Source: Enterovibrio norvegicus FF-33 (GTDB lineage: Bacteria; Pseudomonadota; Gammaproteobacteria; Enterobacterales; Vibrionaceae). From it: a stretch of 64,000 nt of DNA. A program made the translations under genes and the position numbers. The notes under the pieces were generated by a model. That model did no database searches. It was not told where the DNA came from and worked only from the letters and a program-made list of their open reading frames with translations. Position 1 is the first letter of the stretch, and every line of letters starts with the position of its first letter. The stretch lies in the NCBI RefSeq assembly GCF_000286835.2, contig NZ_AJYD02000038.1, positions 62,001 to 126,000 on the forward strand, in the 5' to 3' direction. Below, one piece after another: positions 34,548 through 42,604 of this stretch.

Positions 34548-35459
34548 ATGGACTGCCGAACAGAGAGTCAGAGAAACGAAGTACTGACACATGACCACGT
34601 AGAGCAGCTACTTAACATGCCAATTGGCACAGCTTGGCAGGTACTGAGAGATATTGTCAGCCAAGCTGCCCAAGACATAATGTTACCTAAGTTTGCTTTG
34701 AACGCCTATCAACAAGAGGTTTCACACAAAGAAGATGACTCACTGGTAACGCTTGCTGATAAACAAATGCAGCAGCGTTTGATCGAGACGTTAACGAGTT
34801 ACTGGCCTCACATTCCTGTATTAGGCGAGGAGCAAACTTCGCAACAGCATGCATCAGTAATAACGTACTTAGACAGCGCAGCTTGGGTGTTAGATCCCAT
34901 TGATGGAACGGGAAATTTTGCCGCCGGCATCCCGTACTTTTGTACATCTTTGGCGTTGGTGGTTGAAAGCAAGGTGGTGTTGAGTCTGGTGCATGACCCA
35001 AATCGAGATGAATCGTTTTTTGCTTTCCAAGGAAGTGGCGCACATCTCAATGGACAAATATTACGACCAAGAGTCATGTTCAACAATTCACTAAATCATG
35101 CCTCAGCATTGATAGATTTTAAACGCCTACCGACTAACTTGGCATCGATACTCGCAATAGATCCGCCGTATCGTTCTCAACGAAGTTTCGGTGCAAGCGC
35201 ACTTGATTGGTGTTGGATAGCGGCCAGTCGGTGTCAGGTTTATCTGCATGGCAGTCAGATGCTTTGGGATTACGCCGCGGGCGAATTGATACTTCGAGAA
35301 GCAGGCGGGTGTTCATCAAGTTTTGACGGCAAACCTGTTTTTGAAAAAAGCTTGGCGCCACGAAGTGTCATCGCTGCAATTGATCCGGATTGTTACCGCC
35401 AATGGCGAGATTGGCTTAACGGTCGGGGAGACTTACGCTTAAAACTTCAGATCGACTAG
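34548..35459 (+). CDS. Inositol-monophosphatase-family sugar phosphatase in the cbb operon
   Basis: 303 residues. The family motifs are present: metal-binding GEEQ and WVLDPIDGTGNF, and the second site WDYAAGELILREAGG. The Asp/Glu set looks complete, so it should be an active Mg-dependent phosphatase. It is not recognisable as CysQ or SuhB by sequence. GGAGG precedes the ATG at 34548, 39 bases after fbp, so it is the last gene of the aldolase-PRK-FBPase operon. From that position, a role on sedoheptulose-1,7-bisphosphate, histidinol-like or phosphoglycolate-type substrates is plausible, but this is inference. It ends with a four-base convergent overlap with the FUSC gene. Confidence 0.85.
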   Translation: MDCRTESQRNEVLTHDHVEQLLNMPIGTAWQVLRDIVSQAAQDIMLPKFALNAYQQEVSHKEDDSLVTLADKQMQQRLIETLTSYWPHIPVLGEEQTSQQHASVITYLDSAAWVLDPIDGTGNFAAGIPYFCTSLALVVESKVVLSLVHDPNRDESFFAFQGSGAHLNGQILRPRVMFNNSLNHASALIDFKRLPTNLASILAIDPPYRSQRSFGASALDWCWIAASRCQVYLHGSQMLWDYAAGELILREAGGCSSSFDGKPVFEKSLAPRSVIAAIDPDCYRQWRDWLNGRGDLRLKLQID

Positions 35460-36517
35460 TCGAGTTTTGCTTTTCGCGCATGGAGCCCATGAGTCATGAT
35501 GAGCGCGATAGCCACCCAAAAGCAACCGATTAAAGTATCGAGGAAGCGCCAACTCATCAGTTGTAAATCACCCTTAGGTAACAAGGCGAAGTTTATTGCC
35601 ACCATCACAGTCACCGTGATGACGAGGCTGAAAAGTAAATAGCTTTTACGCAGACTGTACGGGATCCAAAAAGCAAACAAGGCAACAACGATGGCCAAGC
35701 CAATTTGGTCAATATAACGAACCGCAATATAGGCAATCAAAATTCCCAAAAGGGTGCCTAGAATACGATCCCAAAGATGGTGCCATGAAAGTCGATCATC
35801 AATATGCATGACAAATAATATGGTCAAGCCAACCCAGCCAGGCTGAGTCACATGCATCCAATCCGCGCTAATGGTAGCGGCCAGTATCGTTAGGGGTAAA
35901 GTGAGTCCATATAAAGGTCCATTGGTGTCTCCCTTAATGATTTGGAAAAATTCGTTGTTGGGTGAATGCGCAATCTCATCTGTTTTGTACATCCATCCTT
36001 GCAAGAGAATCAGCATTAAGGCTAGCAAGGCGCCGGCAAAATACGCGATGCCAATGGATGCCGAAGCGGGAAAACCCAATTGGGCTAGCAGCAATGCCGT
36101 GGCGAGATATTTGCCGAGTAATCCCCAATAGGCATGTTCGGGTTTGGGTTGACCAGCAAGGAAGCCAAAGATCATCAGAGCTGCGATGGCAAGTTGAGAA
36201 TGGCCAACCAAAGTCAAACCTAAAGCGGCAGAGACAATGACGGCGAGCACGCCGATTACGATAGCTGCCATTTGTTTGAGTGCTTGGCTGCGTGGGTCGA
36301 GCAACAACGCCAAAAGCGCGCCCAATGTCATAAAGGCAGCTCGCACATAATCTTGAGCGAGAGCGCCATACAAAATCGGCAGACTCATACCCAAAGAAAA
36401 AAGTAAGCCTCTGGCTCGCTCATAGGGAAACATATCAAATTCTGTGCTGATGAACGGAGTAAGATGAGTATAGAAAGCGTCGAGAAATACGGTTGGCCGA
36501 ACGTGTTTCACTATCAA
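35456..36517 (-). CDS. FUSC-family inner-membrane protein
   Basis: Up to 353 residues. About ten hydrophobic segments in two blocks: FSLGMSLPILYGALAQDYVRA..., LALLLDPRSQALKQM, then after a short loop LTLPLTILAATISADWMHV, GWVGLTILFVMHIDDRLSWHH, LLGILIAYIAVRYID and FWIPYSLRKSYLLFSLVITV (in outline). The RILGTLLGILIA pattern is that of FUSC/aromatic-acid exporter proteins. The start is uncertain: TTG at 36517, GTG at 36511 or ATG at 36433 (MFPYERARGLLFSLG); none has a strong ribosome site. The 3' end overlaps that of the phosphatase gene. Substrate unknown; it ends 253 bases before dif. Confidence 0.75.
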   Translation of the reverse strand: MIVKHVRPTVFLDAFYTHLTPFISTEFDMFPYERARGLLFSLGMSLPILYGALAQDYVRAAFMTLGALLALLLDPRSQALKQMAAIVIGVLAVIVSAALGLTLVGHSQLAIAALMIFGFLAGQPKPEHAYWGLLGKYLATALLLAQLGFPASASIGIAYFAGALLALMLILLQGWMYKTDEIAHSPNNEFFQIIKGDTNGPLYGLTLPLTILAATISADWMHVTQPGWVGLTILFVMHIDDRLSWHHLWDRILGTLLGILIAYIAVRYIDQIGLAIVVALFAFWIPYSLRKSYLLFSLVITVTVMVAINFALLPKGDLQLMSWRFLDTLIGCFWVAIALIMTHGLHARKAKLD

Positions 36518-37476
36518 GCATCCGGCGTGCTTTTCAAAACAACGAGCCGATGATGTTTTGAAATAAGTTAAGCTGCCAGCTGCTTGTTACTTATAATTGT
36601 TAGGTGATGAAGAAGTCAGTTGGAACCAGTTTCCAGATGAACTTCTTAATACGCTAGTAATTATATACTTTATGGTAAATAGACAATTACGTTCAATAGA
36701 CTGAATCTAATGAGTAAAGAGAGGACTTGATGGCATGAGGGAAGCACATTTCACGCTACTGCATATCTTATTTAACATAATATACATAATGCGTAGTGTG
36801 GTGTGAATGATAACATAGTGCGGTTTGGCGTTTATCTGGTCTATTGCTCATTCTTTCAGCGACTTTAAGCTTTGTCTGTTTGATCTTTGTTGGCGTTGTG
36901 CCGTTGATGTTTCTTTTTGGTTTGTGCGGATTGCGATTTTGGTTCTAACTTTGTTGTCATGTTCTTTGGTGTTCGGCAGATTGAATGTTTTCGTCAACTG
37001 GATTCACTTGCTCGCGCTTGGAGTTCGCGATGCTCTGAACCATTGCTAACTGCATTAGCTGTTTATAAAACGTGGATACCGACGCGGGATAAATGGAAGT
37101 ATTAAAACCGGCTGCTACGGTTTATTTTAACTCTCGTGCCACTTATTCGATAAATGCGAACACACGCTTTATATTCAATATCAGCTCTCTTGCATAAACT
37201 ACCTTCATTTTCTGGCAACATTTCAAACGCTGACCAGCTAAAGACCCGCTCAACTTATGCGGATGCTCAATTAAATCATCAAAATTGCATGCGGATAGCC
37301 CATCGGTAAGCTGGCCAGTCATATCATAAAATGTATATTATCGAGATGGCAATATGACTATTTAGCAATGAGCGAGATATTTTTAGATTTCCTACCTGTG
37401 TAATTTATCGATTTTGTAGACATAGTTTAGTAAGAAATCATCCAAAAAGTGACGCGGTAACACTTTAATTTATCTA
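36518..37476. other. Gene-poor terminus region around dif
   Basis: About 960 bases without a supported gene. It contains dif (36770-36797) and, 18 bases further right, ATAGTGCG resembling the motif repeated around the sortase genes. A weak hairpin AAACCG (37105-37110)/CGGTTT (37118-37123) is followed by ATTTTAA. Open frames here have no family pattern or ribosome site. It may hold remains of elements lost from the dif locus. Confidence 0.6.
36770..36797 (-). other. dif: dif site (XerC/XerD chromosome dimer resolution site)
   Basis: 28 bases in the 11-6-11 layout. On the plus strand ATTTAACATAA (XerD arm, identical to the E. coli arm), then TATACA (centre), then TAATGCGTAGT (XerC arm). Read on the minus strand the centre is TGTATA and the XerD arm TTATGTTAAAT, as in E. 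coli dif; the XerC arm ACTACGCATTA keeps the inner bases and differs at the outer ones. MatP gene and matS sites nearby fit. Confidence 0.88.
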
Positions 37477-37938
37477 TCAAGTTAACGACTTAACCCGCAC
37501 TGATACATCGACTCCCCGACTTTCAACTTGCTCAATCTCCTGCCAACCCAGCTTCGCGTATAAGCCGCCGTCGAGTTGTTCGGTTTGTAGGTGTAGTTGT
37601 TGAACGCCATTCGTTAATGCGATTTCTTCGATCATGGTGACAAGCGCTGAGGCAATATGTTTTCCTCGATATGGGAAATCAACATATACACCTCCTAACC
37701 AATGTTCTTTGTCTGGGTAGATATTCATTTCATGGAAGCGTAAATGCGCTGCACCGACGGCAATGTCTCCGTCCATGGCGAGAACAAGTAGTGGGATTTT
37801 ATCGGTGTTGAGGTAGTCACTGAGCTTGTTCGTGAAATCTTCTAGTGACGCGTTTGAGAGTGCGCCCCATTCATTGAAGTACCACTTGGCGACAAGCGGC
37901 AGAAACTCAGGTCTGTCTGCGAGATAAATAAAGGTCAT
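37477..37938 (-). CDS. GNAT-family N-acetyltransferase
   Basis: 153 residues. The acetyl-CoA-binding motif A is visible as LGGVYVDFPYRGKHIASALVTMIEE, with the pyrophosphate loop YRGKHIA (Q/R-x2-G-x-G/A type), followed by LHLQTEQLDGGLYAKLGWQEIE, the usual motif B with the Tyr. A cytosolic transferase of unknown acceptor; similar singletons are common in mobile gene cassettes. It stands alone between dif and a small kinase gene, with a GGAAAA tract before ATG at 37938. Confidence 0.88.
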   Translation of the reverse strand: MTFIYLADRPEFLPLVAKWYFNEWGALSNASLEDFTNKLSDYLNTDKIPLLVLAMDGDIAVGAAHLRFHEMNIYPDKEHWLGGVYVDFPYRGKHIASALVTMIEEIALTNGVQQLHLQTEQLDGGLYAKLGWQEIEQVESRGVDVSVRVKSLT

Positions 37939-38018
37939 CGTTTTCCAACCGCGTATTTCTATATATTCAATACATTAACAAAGTATGTTGGTTATAAAAA
38001 GAGACGCTCTGTTGGAAT

Positions 38019-38039
38019 GCCCAGGTTCAAAACCTGGGC
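38019..38039. repeat. Perfect hairpin between CPT-like and GNAT genes
   Basis: GCCCAGGTT (38019-38027), CAA, AACCTGGGC (38031-38039). No U-tract on either strand, so it is either a stable 3' hairpin for the leftward transcript or a protein site. Confidence 0.5.
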
Positions 38040-38059
38040 GATAAAATGAAATTCATCGA

Positions 38060-38593
38060 TTACACGTCGTGTTTTTGCTCATACATAGTGGCAGCAACAA
38101 TAGTGGCGAGTTCTTTTACTGAAGTTGAGGTGCTGTCGATTTCCAAATCGTAGATAAGGTGCATTGGTGCGGTTGCAAAGCTATGTCTGGCTTGTTCAAT
38201 GGTACGATCATTTCGTGCGGCCGCACGACGTTCCAGTTCTGAAAGTTCGCAATGCACACCGACGTAGAAACGGTCATGCTGTTCGAACGCGAGATCGATT
38301 TGTAATGCACGCTTTGAGGTGGAAATAACGGAATCGAAAATGACGTTGTTCCCTGCTTTTAGTAACGTGTCGACACATAGCAGCGCGTTCTGCAGCAAGG
38401 TGCTTGAGTCGACGTCTTGCCAATCGTTTTCTGACTGACATTGTGCTAACACTGAAACTGGCAACGTAGAGGTGAAAGTATCTAAAGAAAAATAGAGCCA
38501 GTTATCATTTAAAAGCTGCTCTTGAAGCTCTCTTGCTAGCGATGTTTTACCAGCCCCTGAAGGGCCATCAAGTACGATAAGATGTTTAATCAT
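38060..38593 (-). CDS. Chloramphenicol phosphotransferase-like P-loop kinase
   Basis: 177 residues. Walker A is DGPSGAGKTSLARELQ; YFSLDTF follows as in CPT-family proteins, and the C-terminal part VHCELSELERRAAARNDRTIEQA...YDLEIDST matches the CPT pattern (lid arginines, then YDLEVDT-like end). The family includes the Streptomyces chloramphenicol 3'-O-phosphotransferase, but most members have unknown substrates, so resistance should not be assumed. Lone leftward gene in the accessory zone right of dif. The ribosome site is weak. Confidence 0.82.
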   Translation of the reverse strand: MIKHLIVLDGPSGAGKTSLARELQEQLLNDNWLYFSLDTFTSTLPVSVLAQCQSENDWQDVDSSTLLQNALLCVDTLLKAGNNVIFDSVISTSKRALQIDLAFEQHDRFYVGVHCELSELERRAAARNDRTIEQARHSFATAPMHLIYDLEIDSTSTSVKELATIVAATMYEQKHDV

Positions 38594-39016
38594 AAGGTCG
38601 TATACCGCTGAAAGTTAAGAGTGATCGCATGTTGCAATGAAACAATATGCCCTTGATTACATCTTTTTCCTAAACGGTAAATTTAGAAAGAAATACCACT
38701 CAATCAGCGTTAAAAATGCGAGCCATACACATAGTGTTGCAACAGTGAAACACTATGCTTTATCAGGATATTTCCAACCCGTACATCAAATCACAGACAG
38801 CTAAAAATCGGCCTATAGTATTGTTAATTAGTACTATTAATCAAACCAAGGCAATATCACAAATAAGAATGGAAAGTAAAATTCTGTTTATTTGGTGTTT
38901 AGCTTAACTTCGAATCCCCTCTTTCTTTCCGTCAGGGACTTACCGTGTTTAATCCTCGGTATTTGATTAGTTTTAGATGCATACTTTTAAGTTATAGTGC
39001 GTTATGGTTAAGGTAT
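38594..39016. other. Intergenic region with left copy of the direct repeat
   Basis: 423 AT-rich bases without a supported gene. The promoter of the CPT-like gene should be at its left end. The only notable element is the 18-base repeat at 38989-39006. Confidence 0.5.
38989..39006 (+). repeat. 18-base direct repeat, left copy
   Basis: AAGTTATAGTGCGTTATG, identical to 41946-41963. It ends 11 bases from the sortase stop codon. Together the copies bracket the sortase/target gene pair. Confidence 0.7.
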
Positions 39017-39682
39017 TTAAAGCCACAACTTATTCGTGTGGTGACGAGTATAAAATTCCGTTGGGGAGAAATCATCTAAGCCAATTTCAGGGTCAATCGG
39101 TTTAGCGACGACAATATACCGCATTGGCCCGTTAAATGTTAATGAATCAAACGGATAGCATGTGATCAGTGTGATACGATCATCTGCCGTATTGGCTGCC
39201 CACTCAGTTTCCGATTCATGCACGACGGCCACATTCGTCACTTGATAGTACAGCTTGGTTCCCGCACGCGTTTCTAGGTTGAGTTCGTCCCCTAGAGTTA
39301 ACGAGGCCAGCCCCGAGAAATGGGTGTCGTTATGACCAAAGACCACCACGTTCCCTTTTCTACCAGGTGCGGCGGTTTGTGTTTGTAACGTCGGTCCAAA
39401 CGCAAGGTTTCGCGCATTCGCACCAGACAACACCCAATTAGACGTTTGATCTTGCATTGACAGCTTCGCTATCGGATATGTGTCTGCCCACGGCCAAGGT
39501 TTGTGGTTGTCACCGGTTAGCTTTTGTTGCTCCCAGGCATGGCTGATAAGAACTTGTGCCAACTGCGCCTTGGCTTTGATATACAGTCCATTAGCCATCA
39601 AAATCGCGCCACATGTCACTGTGCCAATGAGCAAACAGTGTGCCGGTGTTTGCGGTAAAAAACGGCGAATCCCTTTATTCAT
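39017..39682 (-). CDS. Class GN-type sortase of marine proteobacteria
   Basis: 221 residues. One N-terminal helix (HCLLIGTVTCGAILMANGLY) is followed by a sortase fold: catalytic His in VVFGHNDTHFSGL, catalytic Cys in ITLITCYPFDS (TLxTC) and Arg in GPMRYIVVAKP. It cleaves a sorting signal and joins or processes its target at the membrane. Proteobacterial sortases of this type occur as a pair with one VIT/VWA protein; that gene is directly upstream and overlaps the sortase start by ATGA. The actual target chemistry in Gram-negatives is not well established. Confidence 0.92.
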   Translation of the reverse strand: MNKGIRRFLPQTPAHCLLIGTVTCGAILMANGLYIKAKAQLAQVLISHAWEQQKLTGDNHKPWPWADTYPIAKLSMQDQTSNWVLSGANARNLAFGPTLQTQTAAPGRKGNVVVFGHNDTHFSGLASLTLGDELNLETRAGTKLYYQVTNVAVVHESETEWAANTADDRITLITCYPFDSLTFNGPMRYIVVAKPIDPEIGLDDFSPTEFYTRHHTNKLWL

Positions 39683-41826
39683 AATAAGCGCCCTTTTTCA
39701 AAGGAAAACTCTCGTCTACGCCCCGTCATTAACCACGCTGATAGACTCATAAAGACCATACAAAACCCGAGAATAACTAACCCAGTACTACCCAGCCCAC
39801 TTTGTAACAAGGGTTGTACGTTCTTGGGTTGATGAGGTGCTATTTGATGCGGCGTGGCCGTCTCGCTCATTGGTCGACTTGGGGTTTTATCAACGGCAAC
39901 AAGGCTAGTGTGTTTAGTGACGATGTGGTGATCCAGCCCAAGCTGCGTGATACGAGACTTTTTCACTTCGTTATTTAGCGCCTGGTTGAGCGTAATGCTT
40001 TCGATCTGATTACGAGCCCAAAGCACGTCAATGCCATTCGCCTTTTCCGCATTGATGTCTGCCAGACTGATCTCATACGTCCATTCATCATCTGTCAATT
40101 GACCACTTAGCGTCAGCGTCTCGGCATCTTCAGGGATAGCAAACGCCAAGGTTAACGGTTGGCTTTGATAGAGGTCGGAAAATGGCGAGGGCCAAGCATC
40201 AACGGGCTTTCCATTTTGCCATTTCACGTCGATATCTTTCATTATCGGGCTTGATAACTTGTCAAAAAGAGGCTTCATAACCGCATTCACTTCGTTCAAA
40301 CTGCTGACATGCGTAAACGTACCCTTGCCACTGACTGCCGCACGCTGCATAAACGCACTGTTAGGTGCTGAGCCGATGCCTACTGTAAATAAGCGGCGGT
40401 CTCCTCGCCCTTGGTCAATCAGACGATACAGTTCCTCTTCGTTGCCAATGGCGCCATCAGTGATAAATACAATTTGATTTAAGTAGCCATCCAGAGCGGC
40501 AGAATCATAGGCAAGCGTAACGGCATCGACCATTTCCGTACCGCCATCGGCTTCCAAACGTTTAACGCCGCGAATGACATTTTGGATATTGTCATTGTTC
40601 GCTGGTAACGCATTGGCTGACAAACGCTTGGCTTTGTCGTTAAACACGATCAGGTTGAAATAGTCGTCAGAATCTAAGCGGCTCAACGCATAGATAACCG
40701 ATTCTTTGGCTTGGTCCATCGCATCACCATACATAGAACCCGAAGTATCCAGTACTAAGGTGATGTTTTGGGGGATCGGGTTAGACGTTTTTGATTGCGG
40801 CGGCATCGCCATTAGCAGGCCATAATTTTCATTGTCGCCGTGTTGAACAAACATCGCAGCCACTGGTTCTGCCCCTGCTAACGGACGCCATGACAGTTCG
40901 AAATCTCGATCTGCAATCGCCATTTCACTGAGAGTGACCGAATAGCGACCGGCCGTAACTTCAACAACGTTGATGTTTCCTGTTTGGCTTTCGATTAACC
41001 CGACAGGCAACCCCATGTTGAGGTCAATATCGAGATTAAATGCGATAGCGTCATCGATTAATGGATCTCTGTATTCAGAGGATATTTCGTTGGCATCGGT
41101 CACTTGAGCCGTTGCTTCTGCCCAGCCGTTTTGAAGATCAGCCAATGCTGACGAAGCCGGCTTAATGGTTTCACTGGCTTGCTCTCGTCGCGTCTCGTCA
41201 AGATTAGGTGCATGACTTTCCGATACTGAAGACAGTGGCAACCCAGGTATATAGCGCTGCGTAAACGTGGTTGGAAAGCGAAGACTGAATTCTCCATCTT
41301 CATAGTGAAGCGTTTCTTGATATTCAATCTCAACGATAATGGTCTCGTTCGGTGCAATGTTTGCCATCTGCGTTGAAAACAGATTTGAACGGTGTTGTTC
41401 AATCAATGATGCTTTCTTGCCGATGGCAGCCGCTTGATTGAAGATCTCTCGGGCTTTCTGCTTTTCTTGAATTTCGCCTTCGATAACACGTTCGCCGACG
41501 CGAATTCTTAACCGATCAACGGCGGCATTTTGTGGCAACGGGAATAGATACCGCGCGTTGACCCAATCCTCGGTTGGATTAGAAAATACCTGCCTAACGG
41601 CTACGCGATTGATCAACCCATTAATCACCATGCTGGCATCGGTTGAAAACTGGGGTGCTTCTGTCCACAACGTCGATTCACTATTTGCTGACTGAATGTA
41701 TAAGCCTCCTTCTTCTTCTGCAGCGAAAGCCAGTGCAGGCATGAGAAAGATGAGTAGTGCGGTGAGCAGCCAATCAGAGGTTGGCCCTTGAAAGAAGTGA
41801 GTTCGAATGAATGTCAGGGTTAACAT
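39679..41826 (-). CDS. VIT/VWA-domain sortase target protein
   Basis: 715 residues from ATG at 41826 with AGGA upstream. A signal peptide (LLTALLIFLMPALAFA) is followed by a VIT domain (about 45-180; INRVAVRQVFSNPTEDWVNARYLFPLP, in outline) and a VWA domain (about 350-530) with an intact MIDAS DTSGSM in TLVLDTSGSMYG. The C-terminus has a hydrophobic helix (GLVILGFCMVFMSLSAWLM) and an arginine tail TGRRREF, the layout of a sorting signal, but I see no LPXTG in front; the region reads PHQPKNVQPLLQSGLGSTG. It is probably a surface adhesin-like or protein-binding partner of the sortase. Confidence 0.9.
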   Translation of the reverse strand: MLTLTFIRTHFFQGPTSDWLLTALLIFLMPALAFAAEEEGGLYIQSANSESTLWTEAPQFSTDASMVINGLINRVAVRQVFSNPTEDWVNARYLFPLPQNAAVDRLRIRVGERVIEGEIQEKQKAREIFNQAAAIGKKASLIEQHRSNLFSTQMANIAPNETIIVEIEYQETLHYEDGEFSLRFPTTFTQRYIPGLPLSSVSESHAPNLDETRREQASETIKPASSALADLQNGWAEATAQVTDANEISSEYRDPLIDDAIAFNLDIDLNMGLPVGLIESQTGNINVVEVTAGRYSVTLSEMAIADRDFELSWRPLAGAEPVAAMFVQHGDNENYGLLMAMPPQSKTSNPIPQNITLVLDTSGSMYGDAMDQAKESVIYALSRLDSDDYFNLIVFNDKAKRLSANALPANNDNIQNVIRGVKRLEADGGTEMVDAVTLAYDSAALDGYLNQIVFITDGAIGNEEELYRLIDQGRGDRRLFTVGIGSAPNSAFMQRAAVSGKGTFTHVSSLNEVNAVMKPLFDKLSSPIMKDIDVKWQNGKPVDAWPSPFSDLYQSQPLTLAFAIPEDAETLTLSGQLTDDEWTYEISLADINAEKANGIDVLWARNQIESITLNQALNNEVKKSRITQLGLDHHIVTKHTSLVAVDKTPSRPMSETATPHQIAPHQPKNVQPLLQSGLGSTGLVILGFCMVFMSLSAWLMTGRRREFSFEKGRLL

Positions 41827-42199
41827 TGCCACGTCCTGTATCGTTTTTGATGGGCTTATTACACCAAAACAATCTGTCACTTTCGGGGGGCAATTAAGGA
41901 TGAATAAAGAACAAATGTGGCAAGATTATGGCAAGCCAACACTAAAAGTTATAGTGCGTTATGTGTTCGACTAATAAACGCATTACTGGCTATATTGCTA
42001 AGTGAACAAACGAACCCGAGTAGGCATTAACACCTTGAAAGTATGCAATATTAGATACTATCTCAACGACGTTTAGTCACTGAAACTAGCGTTCTATGCA
42101 TGCCACCTTGTCTTTTACCCGAAGATTTTCTAACCATGGCACATAACTATTCACAATGTCATTAATAAATCATTGTCTGCTTTACCTTTATTATATCGT
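41827..42199. other. Intergenic region with right copy of the direct repeat
   Basis: 373 bases between the VIT/VWA gene and the PPC-domain gene. The leftward promoter of the sortase pair should lie here. It contains the second 18-base repeat; nothing else is recognised. Confidence 0.5.
41946..41963 (+). repeat. 18-base direct repeat, right copy
   Basis: AAGTTATAGTGCGTTATG, identical to 38989-39006, in the same orientation, 2957 bases away and 120 bases upstream of the VIT/VWA gene. An 11-base piece (AGTTATAGTGC) recurs at 46044-46054. Confidence 0.7.
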
Positions 42200-42604
42200 C
42201 TACTGTTTGCCTACGACTAACTCGGTGTACCCAGTCCCGCCGTCAAACTCACGTGTAAAAGACATATTCGGAAACGAGAACAAACATACTTCGGCAGTGT
42301 GGCTGACGATACTGCCTTCCATTAAATGCCCGCCTACCATTTCGCCCTGCTTATTTGCGACAGCAATATGAAGATGCACATGATCGGGCGTAAGCGTGCC
42401 TGACACTGAGATAATTTCAACATCTTCATGAATGTCGATAGTGGATTTTCCGTCTGCAGTTCTGATCACAAGTCGCGATAAACACCCCACAACGGAGGCT
42501 ACACACCCTGCTGGAATATTATGATATTTAATGGCGTCGAGAATTGACAGTTTGAGGTCAGCCCCTCGCGTTAAACGAAAGGCTTGAGGTGTAACGGCAT
42601 GCAT
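42200..42604 (-). CDS. PPC/DUF296-domain protein
   Basis: 134 residues filled by a PPC (DUF296) domain: FRLTRGADLKLSILDAI, SVVGCLSRLVIR and the histidine-rich metal-site segment DHVHLHIAVANKQGEMVGGHLMEGS. Bacterial members are small trimeric proteins, sometimes called DNA-binding because plant AT-hook proteins share the fold, but they bind metal or ligand of unknown nature. The ATG at 42604 overlaps the DUF3634 stop (TAATG), so both are cotranscribed, probably with matP just upstream. Confidence 0.88.
   Translation of the reverse strand: MHAVTPQAFRLTRGADLKLSILDAIKYHNIPAGCVASVVGCLSRLVIRTADGKSTIDIHEDVEIISVSGTLTPDHVHLHIAVANKQGEMVGGHLMEGSIVSHTAEVCLFSFPNMSFTREFDGGTGYTELVVGKQ

Noticed and set aside
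36825-37105. Open frames right of dif
   Set aside because: Low-complexity hydrophobic/aromatic translation, no ribosome site, no family pattern; likely chance frames.
38060-38593. Chloramphenicol resistance gene
   Set aside because: CPT-like fold only; the family has many members of unknown substrate, so a resistance call would be unsupported.
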